Source of the DNA: Parietichytrium sp. I65-24A
Taxonomy: Eukaryota > Sar > Bigyra > Thraustochytrida > Thraustochytriidae
Length of the DNA stretch: 64,000 bases
Reading direction: 5' to 3'
Assembly (NCBI GenBank): GCA_012862575.1
Contig: BLSF01000026.1
Span: 262,657 to 326,656, forward strand
Part shown: positions 51,055 to 59,826 of the stretch, in pieces
Numbering within the stretch: position 1 is the first letter of the stretch
How the letters are laid out: each line of letters starts with the position of its first letter
The notes under the pieces: generated by a model
What the model was told of the DNA's origin: nothing
Databases searched by the model: none
The model's input: only the letters and a program-made list of their open reading frames with translations
Position numbers and translations under genes: made by a program

Positions 51055-53172
51055 ATGGCTCGCAAGCGGCCTCTGGCGCCGTCGCCGTCGTCGTCGGTTT
51101 CCGCTTCCTCACGCAAGCGAACGCGGCGCGCACCCCCGTCCGCGCGGGAAGATGCAAAGTCAGCGGTGCAAGATCAAGATGGCGCTCCTCGGGGCGCTAG
51201 AACCCGCGCGCAGACACGGCGTATGAGCGAGGACAGTGGAGCGTCCTCAATAGTGTCCTCGGCGTCCAAGTCATCGTCCGCGCGCAGGAGGCAGCGCGAT
51301 GCGGACGACGAAATTGCGCCGGCCAATAAGAAGCGCGGGAGAGGAAACGCGCGAGGAGCTAAAAAGCAACCATTGCAGCAGATAGAAGAGCTGGCTTCTC
51401 AGCAAAGTCCGCCACAGGACCAAGGTCAAAGCCGCCGCCATCACGGGCAGATTCGTGACCCTCCAACTGGAAACAGCGTTCCCGCACAAGAATTTGTTCG
51501 GGAAAACAGCGCAGAGAATATGCAAGAGAAGCATCAGAGGGAGAGTACTGCAGATAGAATTCAAGAACAACAGAACCTCCTTGTACAACAGCAGCAGCGA
51601 TTGGAGATGCAGAGGATCAGAGACCAGCAGTTATCGTCGGAAGCGCTCCGAAGGCTGACGAGCGACCGGGAGATGGCTACAGGCGTCGACAGTGTGAGCT
51701 ACCAATACGTGGCCCAAGCGATGTCGATGACTCCCAAGCGGCGAGCGAGCGCAATTCAACAAGCACCGGCTGTTGCATCGGAGTTAGAGCAGGGCGCGTC
51801 TGAGCCAGAGACAGCGCAGCTGGTCGCTGGCATTGCCCCGGCTGCAGCGCACGAGGAGGTGGGCAAGTCGGAGGACAGCGAGCAGGAGATGCCGCTTTTG
51901 GGAATGGAGGAAGAAGCTGCAACAGGCCAGGAGCTCTCGTTTTCGGCGTGTTCGGGGCGGAATCTGCTCGCAATGTTGTTGACATTTTTAATGATCGCCG
52001 CGGCTGGGATTGCGTTCGCGCCCTGGGCCCCTGAGGCTGGTCGGCAGGTGCCTGCGGCAGCGAGTTGGTGTAGCTCATTGGCTGGGTACGAGGATATGTG
52101 CGGTGAAGAGGCGGCCCGGTTGGATCATCTGTTGAGGAAGGAGACGGCCGCAAAGTTCCATGGCCTCCATTTCCCTGCCCTTCGCGCCGCCGAGAAGGAT
52201 TTGTGGGACACTATCAAGGTCGTCGATGCAAGGCACCGCCAGTTTTCTGAGGCAGGGTGGGATCAATTCGAAAGTAGCCTCCACAGACTTGAGCTAGCGC
52301 TTCACGTGAAAAGCCTAGAAAGGGATCTTGTAAAAGTGGTGGACAGCCTTCGAGAGTTTGCAGAGAAGCGGGAACAAATTAAGCAGACACAAATGGCATT
52401 GAAGAACCTTGAGCGATCGGAACACGAGATCTCCACCCTTGCACAGGAGCTTCAGTCTGTTGAAGAGGGCCTCGCGAAACTGAGCATCATGTATCGCGAC
52501 ATAAAGCAATCTGAAATTGCGAGACAGAGTGCATACGCCGAATCCTTGCGCTCTTCGTCGGATCATAAGGCAACAAGATCTTTAGATCAGTTCATACAAG
52601 ACCGCGTATATGCCTTGCACGTCGGAGGTATTGGACAAGCCGACCTGACCCAGCCCGTGCAAGCCCTTGTAGTTAGCAGGGAGCACCTCATGACCTCTGC
52701 TACACTGACTCCGCAATGTCAACGGTATTCAAACCATTCGAAGGTCAGCGATCGCCAATGGCTGGACTGGCTTTGCTCGCTCTCACATAATCCCGTCAGT
52801 CCAGAGACCGTCTTCACAGCCACGGACCGACCGCGAGACTGCTGGTCCTTTGCTGGATCGTCAGGAAACATCAGCGCATTATTTAAGCAGAGGCAGTTAC
52901 CCATCCGAGGTCTTGGCGTGGAACACGTTAGCTCTCATCTGCACCCTATCCACGATAAGACTGTTGCACCGGCCCACGTTCAGCTCTTCGGCTTGAGCTC
53001 CACCGAGCCCCGGGAGATATTTATTGCAGAGGTACTTTATAACGTAAGTGGACCAGCCATCCAGACATCTCTTCGAGAGAAAGGCATGGGCCCATTTATT
53101 GGATTCAAAGCGAAAATTGTGGCAAACAGCGGGGCAGACTACACCTGTCTGCACCGCCTTCGTGTCTTTTAG
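51055..53172 (+). CDS. SUN-domain nuclear-envelope protein
   Basis: 705 residues from ATG 51055 (upstream frame opens from TTG). Order: basic, Ser/Pro-rich nucleoplasmic region (1-300) with KRTRR and KKRGRG clusters and a Gln-rich helix; one transmembrane segment at about 302-322 (NLLAMLLTFLMIAAAGIAFA); a long coiled coil (about 345-525) with heptad Leu; and a C-terminal SUN domain (about 570-705) with RPRDCWSFAGSSGNISALF, IRGLGVEHVSS, PREIFIAEVLYNVSGPAIQT and the terminal YTCLHRLRVF. SUN proteins sit in the inner nuclear membrane and bind KASH proteins in the lumen to join the nucleoskeleton to microtubules, actin or the basal body. The layout is that of a classical C-terminal SUN protein. 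It is convergent with the TMEM94-like gene. Confidence 0.93.
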   Translation: MARKRPLAPSPSSSVSASSRKRTRRAPPSAREDAKSAVQDQDGAPRGARTRAQTRRMSEDSGASSIVSSASKSSSARRRQRDADDEIAPANKKRGRGNARGAKKQPLQQIEELASQQSPPQDQGQSRRHHGQIRDPPTGNSVPAQEFVRENSAENMQEKHQRESTADRIQEQQNLLVQQQQRLEMQRIRDQQLSSEALRRLTSDREMATGVDSVSYQYVAQAMSMTPKRRASAIQQAPAVASELEQGASEPETAQLVAGIAPAAAHEEVGKSEDSEQEMPLLGMEEEAATGQELSFSACSGRNLLAMLLTFLMIAAAGIAFAPWAPEAGRQVPAAASWCSSLAGYEDMCGEEAARLDHLLRKETAAKFHGLHFPALRAAEKDLWDTIKVVDARHRQFSEAGWDQFESSLHRLELALHVKSLERDLVKVVDSLREFAEKREQIKQTQMALKNLERSEHEISTLAQELQSVEEGLAKLSIMYRDIKQSEIARQSAYAESLRSSSDHKATRSLDQFIQDRVYALHVGGIGQADLTQPVQALVVSREHLMTSATLTPQCQRYSNHSKVSDRQWLDWLCSLSHNPVSPETVFTATDRPRDCWSFAGSSGNISALFKQRQLPIRGLGVEHVSSHLHPIHDKTVAPAHVQLFGLSSTEPREIFIAEVLYNVSGPAIQTSLREKGMGPFIGFKAKIVANSGADYTCLHRLRVF

Positions 53173-53205
53173 AGAGACCGGACCCTTTTGTCTATTACAT
53201 TCCTT

Positions 53206-53224
53206 TTTTTTTTTTTTTTTTTTT
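53206..53224. repeat. T homopolymer at the SUN/TMEM94-like gene junction
   Basis: About 20 T in a row between two convergent stops. It could be a long T tract in either 3' UTR or the scar of a reverse-transcribed poly(A). Confidence 0.9.
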
Positions 53225-53271
53225 GAGGATTTCGTTAAGTAAGAATAAAGTACAAAACCAAAAGTCTTTGT

Positions 53272-56200
53272 TCATTTTGGGCTGTGCATTCCTAGGCGTG
53301 TCTCGAAAAGGACTCGCAGCTTGGCTTGGTACGTTAGGTGAAGGCGGCGATCCTGCCGTTTACACAACTCCGATCCAACAATTATCTCCAGAGGCCACAA
53401 GGCAAAACACACCCAGTAAGCGCTTGTAAGTTGCGACATCCACGCAAAAGCATGGACTCGCGCAAAACGATTCTCTGCGACAGCGAGGAACGCCTCATTG
53501 TAAGCTAGCTGAAGGAGGAGAGCACACAGTACCGCAAACCACCAATGAAGGTTCAGAGGTGGCTCGTGTAGTAAGGTCTCGTGCCTTGAAAATAGCGTTG
53601 CACCTTGAACGGCCATAAACCAGATGAATGCGAACATTGTACTCGCCTGCGCAAGCTGAGCTTGAGCTTCAATGTCCGCTGGGCTGTAAGTCTCCACTTC
53701 TCCCCAGGCAAACTGCTGCCACGCGGCCTGGGGGTCTGGCATCCACCGCGCAAGTGAGTAAACGTACATAAACGTGAGCGCAATGCATGTCGGCAACATC
53801 CTCACTGCCATGTGCCATGCGCACCTGTGAGCTTCGATTAAGAGCTGCTTGTCAAAGTACGCTTCGTTTTTCAGTGGAAACTCCGTCATCATTTTTTCCC
53901 TCAGGCGATTGGAGACAAAAGGAAGCCCTAAAAGAGGCAACTGAACCCACAATAGCCAAGTCAGGTGAATCGCGCTTAATATGTCCGGAATCACAAACAA
54001 GTACCCCAACAGACAAGTTCCGGAGAGGACCAGTTGTCCTCCGAGCAGCAAAAGCACAGCTTGCACGTAGTTACGCATGAGCATGCGCGATTCGCCAATA
54101 ATGTCTCCGACGATCGCCAAACTCGCATCCGACTCCACGACGAGCGAAGCATGAAGTGAGCTTAGTGTTGCACTCAGCTCTAATTGCAGCAGCGCAGGAA
54201 GAGCGAGGTCGTTTTCGCCGCCCTTTTCTCGGAACGACGAAGGAAACGTGAGTAGCTGTCCGTCTCCGCCTCTCTCATTGTTTGCACTTCTGAACGAATG
54301 GGCTCCGCTCTTGTCACCTCTCCTGCTGGCTCGCATGAACACTTTGGACTGCAGTGATATTGCAACGTCTGCCTGTTGAAAACAACCCCTGTTCTCCCAG
54401 CGCAGCCCAGTCCCGACGACGGTTACAACCGAACCATACTGCTGGTCTATGCCAATCATGTCTTTGCATGCGCCAGGTGTGCTATCCGTGAAGGTCGAAA
54501 CTCGCAGAGGTACATCATCTACTTCCTCAATGTGAGTCCTGATCTGTGCTATGCCGTGCGGCAATTTGGCTTTCTCATCCCAGTGCATGCGAAGCTCGTC
54601 GTTATGGTTTCCGGCTTGTTTAGGCTCGGCGGAGCCTGATGGTGTCTCTACAGCTTTGAGCGAAATGGCAGTGTTCCAATTTGTCTCCAAGCCCATTTTG
54701 TCAGCAAGAACCAGGCTCCGGCGAGGGTTGCGAGGCGAAAAATACACAAAGCGCACACCTGCGACTTGAAGATCTTCGATCAAGCCAACTAGCGATGCCC
54801 TTGGCTGCTCGCGAGATCCCACCATTCCAGTGAATACCTGCGTAGGGATCAGTTCTTTCAAGAGTTTCGTGCGAAGGCTCTCGTGCTCTCGCGCTTTGGA
54901 ACCGTGTGCGTGAGTGGTACGCGTGGCTTGAGAGGGGTTGTTAGGCGACTGACGGTGGTGGTGGTGGTGGTGATGATGATGATGGTGGTGATGATGGTGG
55001 TGATGCTTGGAGCGTGCCGGGTATACATTGGGGTGCAAAACAGGGAGAGGTTTCTCCTCTGGTTTCTCTTGAGGAGTGGGACTAGAAGCCGAGAGAATGA
55101 TGTCGACGGGGCTGATTTTTGTGTCCCGCCCAACTGAGGGAAACAAGTACGAGTACTGAGAAGGAATCGGAGTATACGCAAAGGCAGTTCCGTCGTACTC
55201 CTCCTTGCCCCATCGCTGGCTAGCTGTGAGAATGGATTCTCGATCTTCACTTCGTAACGGCCAGATTGAGTCACCGCCCCAGTAATCAGTGCAGCACGAA
55301 GCAATCATGCTTGGATCTCCAAAGGTGATAAGGTGCAAACTTCTCTTGCTTTCTCTTTGGGCGAGCGTTGTGTGGCCTTCGGAAACGAAGCCCGTTCCCG
55401 TGGCGTGTTTGCGTTTGTGCTTGACTCGTCTCGGAGAGCGTTGGTTCCCTCCACCCTCTTTCTTGGGGTTGAATGAGGAAATATCAGGACTTACAGGCGC
55501 ACTTGTACGCTTGCGAAGACGACCTTGACCACCAGCAAACTCCAAATGGGAGTCGTCTTTGCTCTGCGGAATAACAAGAGTTAATTTCTCGTCTCCTTTC
55601 GCAGAAGCTCCCGCAAACTCATGAGGGCTCGTCAGCGGGTGCGAATTTTGAGCCTGATGAGCTGCGTCATGCATGTTGGAGTGCTGCAAAAGCTGCTGAG
55701 AAGCTTCTTGATTTGGGCGCCCTGACAACTGGTGCACCTGTTCGGATTGCAAGTCGGTTTTGGCACCTGGAGCTTCCAGGTCGCCAAGTGTGTTTGAGTG
55801 CGGCCGCCCACCTCCACCTCCGCCTTGCCCTCGCTTATTGCTCCGCTTCTGACCGGTTCTTCGCCTACCCTTGCGTTGGACAACTGCTCTGCTGTGGTCC
55901 TCTTCCACCACCAGACAAATTATCTGGCTTCTTCCGCGATGAAAACTCCAAGAAATGGTCGAACGGGGCATTGGAATCGGTTGACTAGGGTTGTCAAGGA
56001 TACGAAGGACGTGACAAGCAGAGTAATGTCGAATGTCGCGACCGCGAAATCCAATAGCTCTCGCAAGCTTTGACATATGTGCAGGGGTGGATCGGTCGTT
56101 TAAAAGAGAAAGCAGCTGATGCATGTTTGGAATTTTGTCTCTGGTAACGTGTGACACATACCAAGGGTTTTCTGCCGCGCTATTTTCGCACGCCTCTACA

Positions 56201-58449
56201 ATGCGCTTCTCCGTGCCTAGGGCGCTCGCAAGCGCCAAGGGCTTTAGCGACCCAATTTGCTGCTTCCAGGTCGAACTCTCGAAACTCACAGTATTGTTGG
56301 GGCCAGCACAGAGATCCATGACAGTCGCTCTCTTTTCACCGCCAAGCAAGAGAATCTCCTCCACGCTCGGAAGTGGGGCTAGCACAGTTTGCTCATCGAG
56401 ACAGCATAATGTTGTGGTTTTTCCCAATGTTTCTAGGACCAAGTTACACTTGAGCGGGAATCCCACCAAGTTGACCATCCGGAGAGGCTCTACGTTGTCA
56501 CCGTCCGCAAACTTTTTTAGCAAGCTCCCCTGCGTTTCTCTTCTATCCAGCAAGAGTCTCAGGTAAATGGACGCAACTCGAGTGGTGGAAACATCCCTTT
56601 GGGCATCGTCCCCGATACTTTGCTTCAGCTGCCGCCGTTCATCCTTGTCAACCCTAGCAGAAATACTCGACACGTGTCCCTTGAGCCCCTGCAGTTTTTC
56701 GTTGAGGGCTAATAGCTTCGCCGTGCCCCAGAGCTCCAAGAATTGCTCCCAAATCGGGAGCATGAGGGGGAGAACCGCGATGGCGGTGTAAGCTGGTCTT
56801 GTGAAGAAGAACCGGGTGAACACAATGCCTTGACTTCGAAAGGCAAACCGAAACACGTTTGCCACCAAGCTGAGGAAAACGAGAACGAACACGGCTCGTC
56901 TGACGTACTTTGTCAAGTACTCGCGTGGCTTCATCAGAAGCCGTGGGGGGTGCCGAGAGAATTCGGCGTTTGCCTCGTCTAGGTACTCGCTGACGACATT
57001 GACAAGAGGGGTCTCCTCCACCCGGAAGATTTGGAGACCATCGGGGCCGGCCGCCTCAAAAACATGCTGGAAGCCGCCCTCCACAGATGATGGGCCGAGC
57101 GCTCCAATCGCTCCTTCGATGCTTGCTCGCGATATAACTTCGCCTCTACGAAACTGGATCGTAGTGTTTCCGGAATGCAACAAAGTGACAAGTGCCGGCG
57201 CATATGTTTCACAATTGAGAGCCACTATCTCACCTTTCACCAGCAGATTGGCAGGAACCGGAAGCCACTCTCCGTTCCGGTACGCAAATATAAGCGACGG
57301 TAGCTGCGAGTCATAAAATCTAAGCTCCCGCCAATTCTGCCCGCTCACGCTTGGCGACACTTCCAGAGCATGAATGATCTTTTCAACTCGGACGTACTTT
57401 TCTTCCCGCAGACGGTACAGGGACACGCCATTCACAATACCAAGGAAAATCAAGGTCGCCAGGACAAGAAATCCTTCCACCAGGTCCGCGAGACAGGCTG
57501 TGTAGCCTTCCTGCGAGCTGCAGACCCCAAAGTCTATCCAGAGAGCAACGATCGAGGCAACTGCGAGAATAAACCACCAGCTCTTTACGACATCACCGAG
57601 CATCACGCACGGGTTCGCCAGACTCCTATCCTTTCCTTTGCTCTTCTCCAAGACAACACTCCACAGCACGTCTGCGAGCTCTCGCCCGTCCATACTCGGA
57701 ATGTTGATCGTGAAGTGATCCGAAATTTTGCGCGCAGAACCGCGTGTCTGGCGCTTCTCGCGATTCCCTGCAGGGCCGCTCTGCGCCGCCAAGTCCCCAA
57801 GCGACGGTGCCAAGCCGCGACCATCTGGCTGCTGCTGCTGCTGCTGCTGCTGGGTCTGGCCGTCCACCCGAGGCTCTATCTCATACATTTGCATTTGCGT
57901 CGAATCGCCTTCCAAGGGCGAGGCGACCGAGGGCTCAATCGGCTGGCCCGATTCCGAAGCCCTGGTCTGAGTGACAAAAGTGTCTTCCGACGACTCTAGA
58001 CTAAAGCTCGCAGCTGCATCCGAGTTGTCGAACCCGTTGGCAGGGCTACTACCGTCACTGGCGCTGGCTGCCATGTGAGCGCCATTCTGAAAGCTCGTCT
58101 CTGCATTACTCTCATCCTCGCCAGGGCTTTCGTTCACATTGCTCTCGTACCCTCCGTAGCTCTCATTCCACGCGCTTTCTCCTCCAGTGCTTTCCACCAC
58201 GTTGCTCTCACTGCCGCTGCCGCTGCCGCTGCTCTCTCCCGCGTACTCTTCGCCCTTGTCGCCCTCCAGCGCAGTTTCAGTTTCAGTTTCAGTTTCTTTG
58301 TCCCCGCCAGCAGCTTCTCCGCCCATTTCCACGCGGACATCCCCTCCTGCCACAGTTTCCGCCTCCCCACAGTGCTCCGTCTCGGGCGGCCCGCCTCCCT
58401 CCGCGGACACCTCCGCGGACACCTGCGTTGTGCGCGGCTGGCTGTCCAT
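53272..58449 (-). CDS. TMEM94-like degenerate P-type ATPase, ER membrane
   Basis: 1,725 residues from ATG 58449, intronless. The first ~235 residues are acidic, Gly/Ser-rich with a Gln run. Then come two membrane helices (SWWFILAVASIVALWI; EGFLVLATLIFLGIV), an actuator-like part with GEWLPVPANLLVKGEIVAL, two more helices (about 56750-56920 in DNA), a long cytosolic part with a run of ~18 His, and six C-terminal helices. Length, helix order and the PVPANLLVKGEI and LGKTTTLCCLDEQTV stretches fit TMEM94, a P-type-ATPase relative reported to move magnesium into the ER. The phosphorylation motif DKTGT is not present: the equivalent reads CCLDEQT. The hinge GDGxND is also altered (GTGLRWENRG, followed by QQADVAIS). 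So ordinary aspartyl-phosphate catalysis is unlikely here, as in animal TMEM94. Confidence 0.82.
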   Translation of the reverse strand: MDSQPRTTQVSAEVSAEGGGPPETEHCGEAETVAGGDVRVEMGGEAAGGDKETETETETALEGDKGEEYAGESSGSGSGSESNVVESTGGESAWNESYGGYESNVNESPGEDESNAETSFQNGAHMAASASDGSSPANGFDNSDAAASFSLESSEDTFVTQTRASESGQPIEPSVASPLEGDSTQMQMYEIEPRVDGQTQQQQQQQQPDGRGLAPSLGDLAAQSGPAGNREKRQTRGSARKISDHFTINIPSMDGRELADVLWSVVLEKSKGKDRSLANPCVMLGDVVKSWWFILAVASIVALWIDFGVCSSQEGYTACLADLVEGFLVLATLIFLGIVNGVSLYRLREEKYVRVEKIIHALEVSPSVSGQNWRELRFYDSQLPSLIFAYRNGEWLPVPANLLVKGEIVALNCETYAPALVTLLHSGNTTIQFRRGEVISRASIEGAIGALGPSSVEGGFQHVFEAAGPDGLQIFRVEETPLVNVVSEYLDEANAEFSRHPPRLLMKPREYLTKYVRRAVFVLVFLSLVANVFRFAFRSQGIVFTRFFFTRPAYTAIAVLPLMLPIWEQFLELWGTAKLLALNEKLQGLKGHVSSISARVDKDERRQLKQSIGDDAQRDVSTTRVASIYLRLLLDRRETQGSLLKKFADGDNVEPLRMVNLVGFPLKCNLVLETLGKTTTLCCLDEQTVLAPLPSVEEILLLGGEKRATVMDLCAGPNNTVSFESSTWKQQIGSLKPLALASALGTEKRIVEACENSAAENPWYVSHVTRDKIPNMHQLLSLLNDRSTPAHMSKLARAIGFRGRDIRHYSACHVLRILDNPSQPIPMPRSTISWSFHRGRSQIICLVVEEDHSRAVVQRKGRRRTGQKRSNKRGQGGGGGGRPHSNTLGDLEAPGAKTDLQSEQVHQLSGRPNQEASQQLLQHSNMHDAAHQAQNSHPLTSPHEFAGASAKGDEKLTLVIPQSKDDSHLEFAGGQGRLRKRTSAPVSPDISSFNPKKEGGGNQRSPRRVKHKRKHATGTGFVSEGHTTLAQRESKRSLHLITFGDPSMIASCCTDYWGGDSIWPLRSEDRESILTASQRWGKEEYDGTAFAYTPIPSQYSYLFPSVGRDTKISPVDIILSASSPTPQEKPEEKPLPVLHPNVYPARSKHHHHHHHHHHHHHHHHHRQSPNNPSQATRTTHAHGSKAREHESLRTKLLKELIPTQVFTGMVGSREQPRASLVGLIEDLQVAGVRFVYFSPRNPRRSLVLADKMGLETNWNTAISLKAVETPSGSAEPKQAGNHNDELRMHWDEKAKLPHGIAQIRTHIEEVDDVPLRVSTFTDSTPGACKDMIGIDQQYGSVVTVVGTGLRWENRGCFQQADVAISLQSKVFMRASRRGDKSGAHSFRSANNERGGDGQLLTFPSSFREKGGENDLALPALLQLELSATLSSLHASLVVESDASLAIVGDIIGESRMLMRNYVQAVLLLLGGQLVLSGTCLLGYLFVIPDILSAIHLTWLLWVQLPLLGLPFVSNRLREKMMTEFPLKNEAYFDKQLLIEAHRCAWHMAVRMLPTCIALTFMYVYSLARWMPDPQAAWQQFAWGEVETYSPADIEAQAQLAQASTMFAFIWFMAVQGATLFSRHETLLHEPPLNLHWWFAVLCALLLQLAYNEAFLAVAENRFARVHAFAWMSQLTSAYWVCFALWPLEIIVGSELCKRQDRRLHLTYQAKLRVLFETRLGMHSPK
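54953..55012 (-). repeat. Poly-histidine (CAC/CAT) codon run in the TMEM94-like gene
   Basis: About 18 His codons using both CAC and CAT. The run lies in the predicted cytosolic loop, after SKH and before RQSPNN. It may bind metal ions, but a chance microsatellite expansion is as likely. Confidence 0.9.
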
Positions 58450-58836
58450 CTTCGGTCCTCGAGGATACCCACGCGTGGGTGCGCGTGGACTGTAGTGTAT
58501 CTGCCTGCTCGCCCGTGACTCAGCAGGTCATCGGGCCGTCCCGCGCGCGCGGGTGGGAAATCTGCGGCCTAATCTCGTCAACCGCCACGTGTCCGCGTGT
58601 CCGCGTGTTCGCATGTGGTGGGTGATACACTCTCCGCCACGAAATCCGCTGCGAGACACCTTTCCCCCCCGTCCCCACTCCACACACTCCACACACTCCA
58701 CACACTCCGCACACTCCACACACTCCACACGCACGTGCGGCGTACGCCGCAGTGTACCCGCCGCGGACCTGTTCCTTTGTTCCTGCAGTGTGCTCCGGGC
58801 GGCGGGAGTGCTCTTGCGAGTGAGATTGGGAGGGAG
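58450..58836. promoter_or_regulatory. Short divergent (bidirectional) promoter region
   Basis: 387 bases between the starts of the TMEM94-like and coiled-coil genes, far shorter than the other head-to-head spacers here, so both promoters must share it. It is GC-rich and contains a CACACTCCA array at about 58676-58731. No TATA box was seen. Confidence 0.5.
58676..58731. repeat. CACACTCCA tandem repeat
   Basis: About six near-perfect copies of a nine-base CACACTCCA unit, one with a C-to-G change, in the short divergent promoter region. Confidence 0.92.
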
Positions 58837-59754
58837 ATGGGCGAGTTGGGGACTGGGCTGCTGTCGGCGGTGTTGGTGTCGAACGCGCGGCGGCTGGAGA
58901 GCGTGGACAGGCTGCTGGACGGGCTGAAAGGAGCGCCACGGGCAGCAGCAGCAGTGGCCCCTGCCCATTCCGCGCAGTGCAGCGCGTGCTGCGCGCTGCG
59001 GGAGAGGGTGGTCAAGCTGGACGAGAAGGGCAGCAAGTCGGCGAGGAAAATGGACGCGCTGCAGACCGCGTTCGTGGCGCTCTCGGAGACGGTGGTGGAA
59101 GAGGTGGACGCGACGCGCGCGGAGCTGGAGGAGACGAATAGGGTGCAGATGACGCAGATGGACAAGGTCGCGGAGAGGCTCGAGGAGCTTGAGAGGCTCG
59201 TGGGAATGCGGCATCGAGAAATGGCAAAGCTCAGGGGCACGCAAGATATACTGCGAGCTGACTTGGAGACGATCGGCACTGCGGTCAGGGCCAACACGAG
59301 CGCGAAAGAGACGTTGACGCAGCAGTTCTCTCAGCTCATGGATTTTGTCGCGGGGGTGCACAAGGACTTGGAGCAGAGTAGCAGGCAAAGCAAATCTGCG
59401 GTGCTGACGACAGTGCAGCATCTGCATGCCATGTTGGAGGAGACCGCACAGAGCCTCACAAAACAAATTGCCGACACGCATAACCAGCATCTGCGATTCG
59501 AAGAACGCTGGGAAGAAAAATTGGAGTCGCTCCACTCAAAACAGAAACGAGTCGGGGAAGAAAATGTAGTGAGGCAGAAGAATTTTATGCGTCAATTGAA
59601 TCAAGTTGAAAACACAGTTTTGCTGCTGCAGAGAGACCTGCAGAGCATGAAAGAGGATCTCGAAAGACACAAAGCAATGTACACGCACGACAGAGGCTCA
59701 GATCGAGCTGTCCTTGACGGACTATCCCAGGCCATGAGATACCTGCGTGGATAG
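58837..59754 (+). CDS. Coiled-coil protein, possibly FAM81-like
   Basis: 305 residues from ATG 58837; the frame runs further upstream through the CACACTCCA repeats, which is unlikely to be coding. Residues 1-45 are hydrophobic/mixed (LLSAVLVSNARRLESV), then CSACC, then an almost continuous coiled coil (about 50-300), with LEETNRVQMTQMDKVAERLE and LESLHSKQKRVGEENVV. The spacing and ending (a final helix with LLQRDLQSMKEDLERHK) recall animal FAM81 proteins, but coiled coils give false likeness, so this is only a suggestion. Its tail-to-tail partner is PACRGL, a ciliary-type protein, which makes a cilium or basal-body role plausible. The stop codon lies in a 41-base tandem duplication. Confidence 0.78.
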   Translation: MGELGTGLLSAVLVSNARRLESVDRLLDGLKGAPRAAAAVAPAHSAQCSACCALRERVVKLDEKGSKSARKMDALQTAFVALSETVVEEVDATRAELEETNRVQMTQMDKVAERLEELERLVGMRHREMAKLRGTQDILRADLETIGTAVRANTSAKETLTQQFSQLMDFVAGVHKDLEQSSRQSKSAVLTTVQHLHAMLEETAQSLTKQIADTHNQHLRFEERWEEKLESLHSKQKRVGEENVVRQKNFMRQLNQVENTVLLLQRDLQSMKEDLERHKAMYTHDRGSDRAVLDGLSQAMRYLRG

Positions 59755-59826
59755 ACTAGTCTCGGCATGGGCGCTTTTCATCACTGCGTGGATAGACTAG
59801 TCTCGGTCATGGGCGCTTTTCATCAC
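59744..59826. repeat. 41-base tandem duplication spanning two gene ends
   Basis: Copies at 59744-59784 and 59785-59826 (TGCGTGGATAGACTAGTCTC then GGCATGGGCGCTTTTCATCA); the second copy has one extra T and a few changes after it. The TAG of the coiled-coil gene is in copy 1; the TGA of PACRGL is in copy 2. Confidence 0.95.

Noticed and set aside
53206-53224. T-run as the tail of a retroposed element
   Set aside because: No target-site duplication or element body beside it; it lies between two genuine 3' ends.
58528-59535. 335-codon minus-strand frame opposite the coiled-coil gene
   Set aside because: Antisense shadow; the plus frame has continuous heptads and a proper ATG.
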